DNA of 64,000 bases from Candidatus Saccharimonadota bacterium (GCA_003164595.1 PLTT01000007.1:124001-188000); one strand, 5' to 3'. Positions 41,110-50,425 are shown, counted from the first letter of the stretch. Program-made: numbers and translations. The notes: generated by a model not told the origin, from the sequence alone.

Positions 41110-42420
41110 ATGAACACAAGATCAATAGTCAAGAAGGCGATTCCCAGTAATCTGTTTAAAGATATTGAACCTTATGGACACCTAGCTGAAGCTATTTTGT
41201 ATAACACCGCGAATGGTTTTCCGGGTCGTGGTCTAAAAGTGATCGGTGTTACCGGTACTAATGGAAAAACTTCCACAGCATTTATGATTCACAAGATGCT
41301 GCATGAGGCAGGCTATAAAGTAGGACTTATGACCACGGTTGCTTATGGAGTAGGGGACAATCTTAAGCCGCAAATTCATCATATGACCAGTGTTCCGATG
41401 CCGGAGTTAATGAAACGCTTGAAATGGATGAAGCAACAAAAAATTGAATGGCTAGTTTTGGAAACAACATCACATGCCCTCGCCCAAAACAGGGTTTGGG
41501 GCGTACCGTATTCTGTTGCGGTTATGACTAATATCACCCATGAACATCTGGATTACCATCGGACTTTTGAGCGATATCGAGATGCTAAGCGGAAGCTTTT
41601 CCGGTTAGCAGACAAGAACCATAAAGGACTAAGGGCAGGGGTAATTAATGCCGATGACCCAAGTTCCGAGCTGTTTGCGGGGGATATTTCATACCCCGTA
41701 ACTTATGGGATTAACAAGGGTGATATTCGTGCAAAAAATATTCAATTATTACCCGATAGCCTAAATTATGAAGTAAAACTCGGCGAAGAATTACTTCACA
41801 TAAAGTGCAACCTTCCAGGTAGTTTTAACGTATATAACTCTCTAGCTGCAGTTTGTGTTGGTAAGACATTGGGCCTCACCGGCCTCCAAATAGAAAAGGG
41901 AATTGCCGCACTGGAAAGTGTTGAGGGAAGGATGACAAGAATTAATGAGGGACAGGACTTTAGCGTAATCGTTGATTATGCTCACACTCCAGATAGTTTC
42001 GAAAAACTGTTCCGAGATTTGCGACCGGTTATCAAGGGCAAGATGATAGTCATGTTCGGCTCGCCCGGACGTCGTGATGAAGAGAAAAGGGCAGTGCAGG
42101 GCGAGTTAGCTGGTAAGTATGCCGATGAGGTAATAATAACCGAAGAGGATGACCGCGACATTGATGGACAAATGATCCTCGAACAGATAGCAGGCGGTGC
42201 CCAGAAGGCCGGTAAGGTACTCGGTAAAGATCTTTTTCTAGTCCACGATCGAACAGAAGCAATTGCCTTTTCAATTAACAGAGCAAAGAGCTCTAATGAT
42301 ACCGTTTTATTACTTGGTAAAGGACATGAAAAAACTATAGAACGAGCTAATGGTGAAAACCCTTGGGATGAAATTGGTACCGCTCATCAATCACTAAAAG
42401 AACACCTAAAACAATCCTAG
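41110..42420 (+). CDS. murE: MurE-like Mur ligase
   Basis: Adds the third amino acid to UDP-MurNAc-L-Ala-D-Glu in peptidoglycan synthesis. 436 residues: ATP-binding GVTGTNGKTST at about 46-56, TTSHALAQNR, ITHEHLDYH, and C-terminal DYAHTPDSFE and GHEKTIE. The D-N-P-R motif that selects meso-diaminopimelate is replaced by EEDDRDID, so another amino acid (for example lysine or ornithine) is likely. The N-terminal domain is shorter than in E. coli MurE. TATACT lies 7 nt before the ATG. Its end overlaps the amidinotransferase-family gene by 4 nt. Confidence 0.88.
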   Translation: MNTRSIVKKAIPSNLFKDIEPYGHLAEAILYNTANGFPGRGLKVIGVTGTNGKTSTAFMIHKMLHEAGYKVGLMTTVAYGVGDNLKPQIHHMTSVPMPELMKRLKWMKQQKIEWLVLETTSHALAQNRVWGVPYSVAVMTNITHEHLDYHRTFERYRDAKRKLFRLADKNHKGLRAGVINADDPSSELFAGDISYPVTYGINKGDIRAKNIQLLPDSLNYEVKLGEELLHIKCNLPGSFNVYNSLAAVCVGKTLGLTGLQIEKGIAALESVEGRMTRINEGQDFSVIVDYAHTPDSFEKLFRDLRPVIKGKMIVMFGSPGRRDEEKRAVQGELAGKYADEVIITEEDDRDIDGQMILEQIAGGAQKAGKVLGKDLFLVHDRTEAIAFSINRAKSSNDTVLLLGKGHEKTIERANGENPWDEIGTAHQSLKEHLKQS

Positions 42421-43277
42421 GCGTTATCTAGAGTTAGCGTGGTGCAGCGAATAAAGCCACCGCCTTTGCTTAGTTCCACTATATTGGGGGTGATTGTCAT
42501 TAGCCCCTTGTCGTTGATAGCCTTTTGCAGTAGTGGGGCATGACTGCTCATAACTACTGTTTGACCAGTGGAGATCAGATTGCAGCCAAAACCTTTTGTC
42601 GCTTCATCAATACTAACTTCAATTTTATCTAGACCCAGATTACGTATTTTCTCCTGACTTTCCGGCATAAATGCCTCTGGACACCAGGCAATCAGATTAT
42701 CGGTGAGGACAGCTATGGCGAGGTCGATATCATAGAAAAAACTATCAGACCAACCAGTGACTGTGTTAATAACTTCTTTGCCTTCAGAGTCAGTTTTTGG
42801 AATGGTCTGGAGCCCAATGACTTCGTAACCTAGAGTGTCGGAAATAAAGCTGTGCATTCGAGAATCGGTTCTGTAATTACTGCCACAAAAAAGTATGTTG
42901 CCGCAGGGCAGGGCATCGCCCTGTCCACTAAATCGGTATGGAGACTTAATGATGGTGAAACCGAGTTTATCCAATACAGAATAGGCATAGGGCTCCTCTA
43001 ATTGGCGGATATTTGGAAGTGAAGATGTAATTACCTTATTTCCCCGACAGAGTCCCCAGTTCGCCGTATAAACGCCGTCCTGACAGTTTGCCGGTGGCTC
43101 GACACTGATAACTTCAATTCCAGCTGATTCAAAAAAACTTTTTAACCTGTCGTGTTCCTCGCATGCCACAGTCACATCAACCGCCACACTAGAATCCATA
43201 TAAGCATTAATGGCGTAGGTATCAGCAAAAAATTTTGCCCCAGACACTAAGACCTTGCTGTTTATTTTGTCGGACAT
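42417..43277 (-). CDS. Amidinotransferase / dimethylargininase-family enzyme
   Basis: 286 residues with the guanidino-group-modifying enzyme pattern: DGVYTANWG, FSGQGDALP, FFYDIDLAIAV, GFGCNLIS, and the terminal GGGFIRCTT with the catalytic Cys. The His expected in the middle may be in RMHSFI or elsewhere. Known activities of the superfamily are hydrolysis of arginine or methylarginine, or amidino transfer; a specific substrate cannot be read. TATACT lies 8 nt before the ATG. Upstream on the same strand is the double-hairpin region. Confidence 0.8.
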   Translation of the reverse strand: MSDKINSKVLVSGAKFFADTYAINAYMDSSVAVDVTVACEEHDRLKSFFESAGIEVISVEPPANCQDGVYTANWGLCRGNKVITSSLPNIRQLEEPYAYSVLDKLGFTIIKSPYRFSGQGDALPCGNILFCGSNYRTDSRMHSFISDTLGYEVIGLQTIPKTDSEGKEVINTVTGWSDSFFYDIDLAIAVLTDNLIAWCPEAFMPESQEKIRNLGLDKIEVSIDEATKGFGCNLISTGQTVVMSSHAPLLQKAINDKGLMTITPNIVELSKGGGFIRCTTLTLDNA

Positions 43278-43336
43278 TAATTTTTAGTATATATAAATAT
43301 TACAATCTTGATAAATCATATTTAATAAAAGAAAAT

Positions 43337-43466
43337 CCGGGTTTGGTGCTGTATGGGCGGAGGCGGATGTGCCTTCAACGCTTGGGAGCAGTCATAAGAC
43401 TATTTACCAAACCCGGCATTCCGACAGTGCAGTCACGCATAAATAAATTTGCTGACTGCACTGTCG
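43337..43466. ncRNA. Possible structured RNA: two long hairpins
   Basis: CCGGGTTTGGT (43337-43347) pairs perfectly with 43406-43416 around a 58-base interior that can itself fold (AGTC/GACT near 43390-43402). Five bases on, a 14-bp perfect stem (43422-43435 with 43453-43466) has a 17-base loop. Read on the minus strand, the structure ends in CCCGG followed by a T-rich run like a terminator. No open frame covers it. It resembles no RNA family that I can name; SRP RNA and T-box were considered and lack their conserved motifs. Confidence 0.45.
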
Positions 43467-43478
43467 AACACCTGTTTA

Positions 43479-43937
43479 CTACTTAGAGAAAATCAATTGT
43501 GGGCGCCTAATTCGACGAGATCTTGAAGCTTTTGGAGCTCTTGTAACTCGGTGATTGGGCCGACCCTTAATAGTTGCAGAATCAATACGAGCTAAAACTA
43601 GCTTAACTACTTCGTCAATAGACGCATCGGTGCGCATTTGAGTCGTTCTTGGGTTTTTTGATTTCCAAATCGGCAAATTTTTGCGCGTAATTGTTACGAA
43701 AACAAGACTACCTCTACTGTCATACTCGAACATTTCGCTGTTCTTATTGGTCTTGACGAATAGTGGAATTCCTCCTTTTACGCATACCGCATTGATTTGC
43801 TTGGCTACTTTCGACAAACGACGTCGCGTTCCATGAAAATCAAATACTAGTCTGTATCCAGAATCACTTGGTTCATAACCTGAATACCTGATACTTTCGT
43901 CGCCCTGCAATATTTTAACTTGAGTCAATAATGACAC
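43479..43937 (-). CDS. Basic hypothetical protein
   Basis: 152 residues from GTG 43937 with GAGGAAG upstream. An N-terminal beta-rich part (residues 1-85) precedes an Arg-rich C-terminus (RVTRAPKASRSRRIRRPQ). No family recognised. The basic tail suggests RNA or DNA contact. It lies head-to-head with groES and could compete for the same intergenic region. Confidence 0.55.
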   Translation of the reverse strand: MSLLTQVKILQGDESIRYSGYEPSDSGYRLVFDFHGTRRRLSKVAKQINAVCVKGGIPLFVKTNKNSEMFEYDSRGSLVFVTITRKNLPIWKSKNPRTTQMRTDASIDEVVKLVLARIDSATIKGRPNHRVTRAPKASRSRRIRRPQLIFSK

Positions 43938-44042
43938 AATACTTCCTCTCTATAGTGGATAGGATGCAAAGATTATAGCAAAACGCCCAAACATTGACAA
44001 TAGTCATAAAACATTGTCACGAACTGTATTCTCTGATTGCTA

Positions 44043-44072
44043 TTGACACCTCTAAGCTAATTTAGCTATGAT
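44043..44072 (+). promoter_or_regulatory. Sigma-70 promoter of groES-groEL
   Basis: TTGACA (44043-44048), 18-base spacer, TATGAT (44067-44072). Transcription would start about 44079, just before the CIRCE element. Confidence 0.8.
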
Positions 44073-44084
44073 TAACGTAGATAG

Positions 44085-44111
44085 TTAGCACTCTATAGCT
44101 TAAAGTGCTAA
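44085..44111. promoter_or_regulatory. CIRCE operator (HrcA binding site)
   Basis: TTAGCACTC, nine bases, then AAGTGCTAA: the inverted repeat TTAGCACTC-N9-GAGTGCTAA with one change (A for G at the first base of the right arm). It overlaps the expected start of the groES mRNA, so HrcA would block transcription; hrcA itself is outside the window. Confidence 0.92.
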
Positions 44112-44144
44112 CCCAATTAATTCTAACGAAGCGGAGGTTTAACA

Positions 44145-44411
44145 ATGAGCGTTCCCATTCAACCATTATCAGATTATGTAGTCTGTCAGTCCGAAGCAGC
44201 CCAATCAAAAACTGCCAGTGGTCTATATCTGCCAGACAATGCCCAAGAGAAGCCTAAGACTGCCAAAGTTTTGGCTATCGGTAAGAATGTTAAGCAAATT
44301 AAGGTCGGGGATAAAATCCTGTATAAGAGTTACAGTACTACCGATGTTAAGTTAGATAGTGAAGAATATATTTTGGTTAAAGAAGAAGACATCTTAGCAA
44401 CTGTTAAATAA
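44145..44411 (+). CDS. groES: Co-chaperonin GroES
   Basis: Lid of the GroEL folding chamber. 88 residues with IQPLSDYVVCQ at the start, a mobile loop AAQSKTASGLYLPDNAQEKP, and the closing VKLDSEEYILVKEEDILATV. GGAGG precedes the ATG. It is under CIRCE control and is followed after 19 bases by groEL. Confidence 0.96.
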   Translation: MSVPIQPLSDYVVCQSEAAQSKTASGLYLPDNAQEKPKTAKVLAIGKNVKQIKVGDKILYKSYSTTDVKLDSEEYILVKEEDILATVK

Positions 44412-44430
44412 CTAGGAGGAATGTAGATTT

Positions 44431-46077
44431 ATGGCAAAAAAAGTATTTTACAATGACGATGCTCGACGACGTGTTTTGGCTGGTGCTGAAATATTGTATA
44501 ACGCCGTTAAAACAACCATGGGACCAAAAGGCCGAAACGTTGTTATCAGCAAATCTTATGGCGCACCAACCGTTACTCATGACGGCGTAACCGTCGCTAA
44601 AGGGGTAGAACTGGCTGACGTTGACGATGAGACTTTGGGTTATAAAGTTGGAGCCGAGCTAATAAAGCAGGCGGCCAGCAAAATGAATGATGTTGCCGGG
44701 GACGGCACTACAACAGTGACCGTTTTAACCTACCACATCCTTAATGAGGCTAATAAACTTATCGCAGCCGGACATGACCCAATGCTTTTACGCAAAGGTC
44801 TCGAATCAGCAGCCCAGGATGTCATATCCAAACTCTCTGGTGTTAGTGAAGATATTTTGGGTAAGAAAAATCGTGTGGCTGAAGTGGCAACAATTTCTGC
44901 CGGTGATCCAGTAATCGGAAGTCTTATCGCTGATGTTATCGATAAAGTAGGTAAAGACGGCGTAGTGACAGTTGAAGAGGGACAAGGCTTGGCTTTGGAG
45001 AGCGAAGTTGTTGAGGGTTTTACCTTTGACCGAGGTTTTGTAAGCGCCTACATGGTGACTGATACCTCTAGAATGGAAGCAGTCTATGATAAACCAGCAG
45101 TTGTTATAACTGATAAGAAAATCTCGAGCATCCAAGAGTTCTTACCGCTTCTCGAGAAGTTGGCCCAATCTGGCAAAAAAGATTTGGTACTCATAGCCGA
45201 GGATGTTGAAGGCGAAGCACTTGGTACGCTTATCCTTAATCGTTTAAAGGGAGTATTTAATACGGTAGCCATCAAGGCTCCAGCCTTTGGTGACCGACGT
45301 AGTGATATCTTAAACGACATTGCTATTTTAACTGGCGCGCAGGTAATTAGTGAGGACCGTGGCATGACATTCGAAAACGTTGGCATCGACGTAGTCGGGT
45401 CTGCGCGTAAAGTTATTGTGACAAAAGATGAGACGACAATTATAGAAGGTGCTGGCTCGGTAGCTGAAATTCGAGCGCGCATTAATCAGATTAGTACACA
45501 GTCTGATGCTGCAACAAGTGAGTACGACAAGGAGAATCTTGAGAAACGACGTGCTGCCCTAGAAGGTAAAGTAGCTGTTATTAAAGTTGGCGGAGCTACC
45601 GAAACTGAGATCGAAGAGAAAAAGTTCCGCGTCGATGACGCAGTTGCGGCGGTTAAGGCAGCACTTGGAGAAGGAATTGTTCCTGGTGGTGGAGTAACGC
45701 TCATAAACCTGGCCAGCGGCGTGTCTGTAGCTGATAGTGACCTGTCTGTATCCGCAGGTAAGGCGCTATTACTAAAAGCCCTTGAACAACCCTTTAGAAT
45801 ATTACTGGAAAATTCTGGCCTAAACCCAGATGAATGGCTACCTCAAGTTAAAAAAGCCAAGGCTGGACAAGGATTGAATGTTAACACTCCCGAAAAACTT
45901 GTGGATTTGAAAGCTGCGGGAATCGTTGACCCAACACGGGTGACTAAAGAAGCTATCTTAAATGCTGTATCAATTGCTGGCACCAGCATGACAATGGGTG
46001 CCTTGGTTGTAGATGTTCCAGAGAAAGTCTCAGCTAGCTCAGCTGCACCCGACATGGGCGGCATGGGTATGATGTAG
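44431..46077 (+). CDS. groEL: Chaperonin GroEL
   Basis: ATP-driven folding chamber of 14 subunits. 548 residues, normal length: TMGPKGRNVVI, DVAGDGTTTVTVLTY (ATP site), AALGEGIVPGGGVTLI, and the Gly-Met-rich tail (GGMGMM). AGGAGG precedes the ATG. In operon with groES. Confidence 0.98.
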   Translation: MAKKVFYNDDARRRVLAGAEILYNAVKTTMGPKGRNVVISKSYGAPTVTHDGVTVAKGVELADVDDETLGYKVGAELIKQAASKMNDVAGDGTTTVTVLTYHILNEANKLIAAGHDPMLLRKGLESAAQDVISKLSGVSEDILGKKNRVAEVATISAGDPVIGSLIADVIDKVGKDGVVTVEEGQGLALESEVVEGFTFDRGFVSAYMVTDTSRMEAVYDKPAVVITDKKISSIQEFLPLLEKLAQSGKKDLVLIAEDVEGEALGTLILNRLKGVFNTVAIKAPAFGDRRSDILNDIAILTGAQVISEDRGMTFENVGIDVVGSARKVIVTKDETTIIEGAGSVAEIRARINQISTQSDAATSEYDKENLEKRRAALEGKVAVIKVGGATETEIEEKKFRVDDAVAAVKAALGEGIVPGGGVTLINLASGVSVADSDLSVSAGKALLLKALEQPFRILLENSGLNPDEWLPQVKKAKAGQGLNVNTPEKLVDLKAAGIVDPTRVTKEAILNAVSIAGTSMTMGALVVDVPEKVSASSAAPDMGGMGMM

Positions 46078-46105
46078 AGACGTACAGTCTTCTAAACTTG
46101 AATAC

Positions 46106-46603
46106 TTAGTTTTCGTTTACCTGAGGTTTTTGGACAGTAAAGTAATTAATCTCGTTGATTATATCGAGTAAGGCCTTCGCTCGTTCAGAGTCATCCTTTA
46201 TCTTTCCTGCGGTCTCATAGGCTTCTTTGATCAGTTTAAGATTATCCGAAGCCTGAATCACCATCAGAAGGGTTTGAAACTTTTCTTCTGGTTCTTGGTC
46301 GAGCTTGCCAACCAGCGGTAATAAGTTTTGCAGTGCAGTTTGTTTAATATTCTGCAGCTCGTCGTCAGTCGGGGGGACTGTATTGTTAGCGGTTGTGGTC
46401 ACTGGTTCGGGGGACTTAGTAGTAGGTGTAATTTGGTTCGAAGGACTATAGGCAATAGCATCATGTGCTGGATTGCTGACAAAACTACTATCAAATGGCG
46501 TTGCTGACGTAGGGTAGGCGGAGCCATTTACTGCATTCACAGGAGTACTATCTGTTTGATCAGTTGCTGTGTTTGTTAATCCATTATCATTATTGTCGTA
46601 CAT
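46106..46603 (-). CDS. Hypothetical protein with disordered front and helical C-terminus
   Basis: 165 residues from ATG 46603, which follows a G-rich GGGGGG ribosome-binding site; an upstream ATG at 46630 is less likely. Residues 1-85 are Asn/Thr/Pro-rich and disordered. Residues 86-160 form a helical domain (DDELQNIKQTALQNLLPLVG, FQTLLMVIQASDNLKLIKEA). No membrane span, no catalytic motif, no function assigned. Convergent with groEL. Confidence 0.6.
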   Translation of the reverse strand: MYDNNDNGLTNTATDQTDSTPVNAVNGSAYPTSATPFDSSFVSNPAHDAIAYSPSNQITPTTKSPEPVTTTANNTVPPTDDELQNIKQTALQNLLPLVGKLDQEPEEKFQTLLMVIQASDNLKLIKEAYETAGKIKDDSERAKALLDIINEINYFTVQKPQVNEN

Positions 46604-46733
46604 TATTTGCCCCCCAATTACATTAACCAAAGATTACGAGTATTAACATTATCTGATTAACGCTCTACAATAGATATCATAACAAAGATTTAATCTAAGC
46701 AATAGCTTTTTAGGGAAGGGAATTGGTAGATAA

Positions 46734-47765
46734 ATGCTAGATGACTTGAAACTAATTCACGAGAGAGACTCTCAGGATGCACTTGGCGTAGCCCAAAAGG
46801 AGCCCGAACAATTAGGTCACGACTACGGTGATAGTTCGACAAATTGGCCTGATAAGCAATTCACAAATATAGTTTTTGCGGGAATGGGTGGCTCCGGTCT
46901 AGCCGGTTTGATTGCTAGTTCCTGGCCTGGGTTTAGCGTTCCGTTTGAGCTTGTTCGAGAATATTCAGTACCAAACTATGTTTCTGATAAGACGCTGTTT
47001 ATAGCATCGAGCTACTCTGGCAATACCGAGGAAACTCTCAGTGCCGTAGCCGAGGCTAGGACTAAAAATGCTTACATTGTTGTTATAGCAAGTGGAGGAA
47101 AACTAGCAGACCTAGCCCGTGAACAAGGTTATCCACTAATGCTATTACCCGGTGGTTTACAGCCTCGTTATGCTGTTTTTTACAATCTGAAGGCTGTCCT
47201 GACGGCTACTGACAAACTTGGAGTAACCTCTGGAAAAGCTGCCGAGATTGCTCAGTACCAGCAATTCTTGAGCACGGCTACGGAGAGTTGGTTAGCTACA
47301 GTACCCACAGTGAAGAATCTGGCTAAACAAATAGCCCAGGAATGCGCAGGCAAATCGGTAGTGATTTATTCAGGGCCAAAGTTGTTCCCAGCAGCCTATA
47401 AGTGGAAAATTAGTTTTAATGAAAATGCTAAACAAGTGGCCTGGTGTAATCAATTCCCCGAGTTTAATCACAACGAGTTTTTGGGTTGGACCAAACAACC
47501 AATTAACAAACCATATACCGTGATTGACATCAGGAGTAGTTTGGATCACCCCCAAATTAAGAAGCGTTTTGTTGTAACTTCTAAATTACTTTCCGGTCTT
47601 AGACCTGAGCCGATTGTAGTAGAAGCCGTTGGCGAAAACTTGGTAGAGCAATTGCTTTGGAGTATTGCCTTAGGAGATTTTGTAAGTATTTACACGGCAC
47701 TTTTGAGTGGTCTTAATCCAACGCCTGTTGAACTAATCGAAAAATTAAAAATTGAATTACAATAA
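46734..47765 (+). CDS. Bifunctional phosphoglucose/phosphomannose isomerase-like SIS protein
   Basis: 343 residues with two SIS domains: FAGMGGSGLAGLIA, ASSYSGNTEETLSAV and a later ENAKQVAWCNQFPEFNHNE typical of the archaeal/actinobacterial PGI/PMI family, with the Glu and His used in catalysis. It interconverts fructose-6-phosphate with glucose- or mannose-6-phosphate, which would connect central sugar metabolism to glycan precursors. The ATG has only a distant AAGGGA. Confidence 0.88.
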   Translation: MLDDLKLIHERDSQDALGVAQKEPEQLGHDYGDSSTNWPDKQFTNIVFAGMGGSGLAGLIASSWPGFSVPFELVREYSVPNYVSDKTLFIASSYSGNTEETLSAVAEARTKNAYIVVIASGGKLADLAREQGYPLMLLPGGLQPRYAVFYNLKAVLTATDKLGVTSGKAAEIAQYQQFLSTATESWLATVPTVKNLAKQIAQECAGKSVVIYSGPKLFPAAYKWKISFNENAKQVAWCNQFPEFNHNEFLGWTKQPINKPYTVIDIRSSLDHPQIKKRFVVTSKLLSGLRPEPIVVEAVGENLVEQLLWSIALGDFVSIYTALLSGLNPTPVELIEKLKIELQ

Positions 47766-47866
47766 TAATTATTGATAAACGGCTCATTAGAAGTGAGTGA
47801 TTAACCCTGCAGGTTATTTGCAGCTCAATATGAGAATATTAACGGGTAAGAATAAGGCGTTGCATA

Positions 47867-48529
47867 ATGAAAATATTAGTTGTCGAAGACGAACAGAAGA
47901 TAGCCCATAGCCTAGAAAAAGGTTTAACAGCCGAAGGCTATATTGTTGATTTGGCCGAAGAAGGTGATACAGCTGAGCGTCTTGTCAAAGACGGCAACTA
48001 TGATTTGGTTATTCTGGACTGGATGATACCGGGCAAATATGATGGACCGGCATTAATTGCCATATGGCGGGAACGTGGCGAACAGGTTCCAATTTTGATG
48101 CTAACAGCTCGTACAACAATAGGTGACAGGGTGCAGGGCCTCGATATAGGAGCCGACGACTATCTATCTAAACCTTTTAGCTACGATGAGTTGCTTGCTA
48201 GAATCAGGGCTTTACTACGACGACCAAAGGCCCACAGCGGTAACATCTTGACTACCGATAAACTTGAGTTAAACACCATATCCAAAGAAATTATTTATAA
48301 CAAAAAGCCTGTGAGCTTAACCGCCAAGGAATTTCAATTACTCGAATATCTACTGCGGCATAAAGGTGAAGTCTTGAGCAAGGAACAATTATTGGATCAC
48401 GTCTGGACAGATGAAGCTCGCGTCCAACACAATACCGTTGAGACTTTCGTGGCAAATTTACGTAAGAAAATCGGACCCGGAGAAGCCGTTATTAAAACAG
48501 TCCGGGGTTATGGCTACAAGGTTAGTTAA
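47867..48529 (+). CDS. Two-component response regulator, OmpR/PhoB type
   Basis: 220 residues. Receiver domain (1-118) with VVEDEQ, phospho-acceptor Asp in LVILDWMIPG, and LSKPF. Winged-helix DNA-binding domain (125-220) ending VIKTVRGYGYKV. Six bases separate it from the sensor kinase gene, so the two form one operon. The signal and the regulon are unknown. Confidence 0.95.
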   Translation: MKILVVEDEQKIAHSLEKGLTAEGYIVDLAEEGDTAERLVKDGNYDLVILDWMIPGKYDGPALIAIWRERGEQVPILMLTARTTIGDRVQGLDIGADDYLSKPFSYDELLARIRALLRRPKAHSGNILTTDKLELNTISKEIIYNKKPVSLTAKEFQLLEYLLRHKGEVLSKEQLLDHVWTDEARVQHNTVETFVANLRKKIGPGEAVIKTVRGYGYKVS

Positions 48530-48535
48530 ATATTT

Positions 48536-49651
48536 ATGGATAAATTTCAGGAGAAGATGCAAGGCTATTATCACTCTATTTTCGATAGAGATCCTGATGA
48601 AAGTGACCCGGAATCGGCGCATTGGTCAGAGGGAATCTTCCATTCCGCAAGACTTAAGCTAACTGGGTTTTATTTACTCATTTTGATTATTTTTAGTTTG
48701 GTATTGACGCTCAGTTTGAGGAGTCTGGCGGGACGTACTTTTGACCGTGCTGGTCAAAGCGATAGCGGAGTAGTTAGGCAACTCATTAACAACTATTATT
48801 CGGTGCCAGTACAACCAAATTTCTTTAATGATTATCAAGACAGACAATCTGCAGACGTGCGCCGCGAGCTTAACGAGGATGTCATTATCATCAACCTGAT
48901 TGCTCTGGTTGTTGGCGGCATACTCAGCTACTGGTACGCCGGGAAAGCCCTAGGACCAATAGAAAAGGCGCACGATGCCCAGGCCCGTTTTGCAGCCGAT
49001 GCCAGTCACGAGTTAAGGACTCCACTAGCAGCGCTAAGACTGGAAAATGAAGTTTTCCTTCATCAAAAAAACTCCTCATTAGAGGAATCGAGAGATCTGA
49101 TAAAAAGCAATCTAGAGGAAGCTCAACGTCTTGAGAACCTGGCTGATAATCTATTGGCACTAACCCAATATAATAATGTTCATCTAAGCCTTCAGCCTGT
49201 CAGACTCTTGAGCCTAGTTCAACATGCGTCTGAGAACACATCAAAACTTGCAAAAGAAAAGCACATTGTTTTGTCTACAGACATTCCAAAGAGAGCAACA
49301 GTCGTTGGGCACGAGGAAAGCCTCATGCAACTGATCACGATAATCGTCGATAATGCTATTAAATATAGCCCTAAGGACACAACTATACATATTCACGCAG
49401 TTAAAGACGGCGATAACTACCACCTTAGTATTCGTGACGAAGGGCCTGGTATTAGTCAGGAAGATTTGCCATTTATTTTTGATCGCCTTTACCGTGGCGA
49501 CAAATCAAGAAGTGCTAAAGTCGCCGGCTATGGATTAGGGCTATCACTCGCGCAGGAAATTGCCCACGCCAATAAAGCTAGCGTCGTCGTTCGTAATTAT
49601 CCTCAGGGCGGGGCACAGTTTGTCGTTACTCTAGTAGCTAACAAAGTTTAA
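48536..49651 (+). CDS. Sensor histidine kinase
   Basis: 371 residues. Two membrane spans (about 44-64 and 121-141) enclose a short (about 55-residue) extracellular loop. There is no clear HAMP domain; ADASHELRTPLAALR carries the phospho-His, followed by NAIKYSP (N box), RDEGPGI (G1), FDRLYRGD (F) and GYGLGLSLA (G2). Partner of the preceding response regulator. Confidence 0.95.
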   Translation: MDKFQEKMQGYYHSIFDRDPDESDPESAHWSEGIFHSARLKLTGFYLLILIIFSLVLTLSLRSLAGRTFDRAGQSDSGVVRQLINNYYSVPVQPNFFNDYQDRQSADVRRELNEDVIIINLIALVVGGILSYWYAGKALGPIEKAHDAQARFAADASHELRTPLAALRLENEVFLHQKNSSLEESRDLIKSNLEEAQRLENLADNLLALTQYNNVHLSLQPVRLLSLVQHASENTSKLAKEKHIVLSTDIPKRATVVGHEESLMQLITIIVDNAIKYSPKDTTIHIHAVKDGDNYHLSIRDEGPGISQEDLPFIFDRLYRGDKSRSAKVAGYGLGLSLAQEIAHANKASVVVRNYPQGGAQFVVTLVANKV

Positions 49652-49678
49652 AGAGATCGTTGTTGCTATACTACTTAT

Positions 49679-50368
49679 ATGTACCTCACTAGGTTATTTA
49701 GACGTAATTCCACATTGTCAGTGTTGGTTTTCTCCAGCTTAGTTAGTCTAGCGATATTTTTAGTTCACGCCGTTGCAACCCACAGTATGCTTTATTGGTA
49801 TCTTGATTGGAACTTGTTGCTAGCGTGGTTGCCACTGCTTTTTGTTGTTTTCCTACGGAAATCACTAAGACATTATCCTTGGCTAAGTTGGCGACCAATG
49901 CTTTGGACGGTTCTGTGGTTGGCGTTCCTTCCCAATAGCTTTTATATAGTTAGTGATTTGCTCCATCTCCAGAATGATACTAGTGCCAATATTTTATATG
50001 ACACCGTTATGATGGTTTCGTTTATGTTGAATGGATTATTTCTGGGATACATTAGCCTATACCAGGTTCACGTGGAGCTAAGAAAACGACTGAGCGTCGC
50101 CTGGGTTAATGGCCTAGTTAGCTTGTCGCTGCTTGTTTGTAGCTTTGCAATTTATCTGGGCAGAGATTTGCGCTGGAGTAGCTGGGATCTGATTGTTAAT
50201 CCCGAAGGCATACTTTTTGACATATCAAACCAATTCATTGATCCTAGAAATCACCTCCAAGCTTTTACTACCACGTTAATGTTTTTTGTTTTACTGGGTA
50301 CTTTTTACATCCTGATTTGGCACTTAGTCAGCAGTCTACGCTCAAACAAGCAAATGTCGGATAACTAA
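49679..50368 (+). CDS. DUF1361-family membrane protein
   Basis: 229 residues with about six membrane spans. YLDWNLLLAWLPLLFVV and LWLAFLPNSFYIVSDLLHL are the hallmark stretches of the DUF1361 family, whose function is not known. TATACT ends 6 nt before the ATG, so it has its own leaderless promoter despite following the kinase by 27 bases. Confidence 0.85.
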   Translation: MYLTRLFRRNSTLSVLVFSSLVSLAIFLVHAVATHSMLYWYLDWNLLLAWLPLLFVVFLRKSLRHYPWLSWRPMLWTVLWLAFLPNSFYIVSDLLHLQNDTSANILYDTVMMVSFMLNGLFLGYISLYQVHVELRKRLSVAWVNGLVSLSLLVCSFAIYLGRDLRWSSWDLIVNPEGILFDISNQFIDPRNHLQAFTTTLMFFVLLGTFYILIWHLVSSLRSNKQMSDN

Positions 50369-50425
50369 TACAAACTGAACGTTAATGTTCACGGCTCCAA
50401 TCTAACTGATATACTTGAATGAGTC

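Noticed and set aside
43337-43466. SRP RNA, 6S RNA or T-box in the double-hairpin region
   Set aside because: The SRP GGAA-loop motif and T-box NGGUGGNACCRCG-like motif are absent; 6S cannot be judged but the closing stem and interior do not fit.
44806-45704. Several minus-strand frames within groEL
   Set aside because: Shadows of a highly conserved gene with strong codon bias, without start signals.
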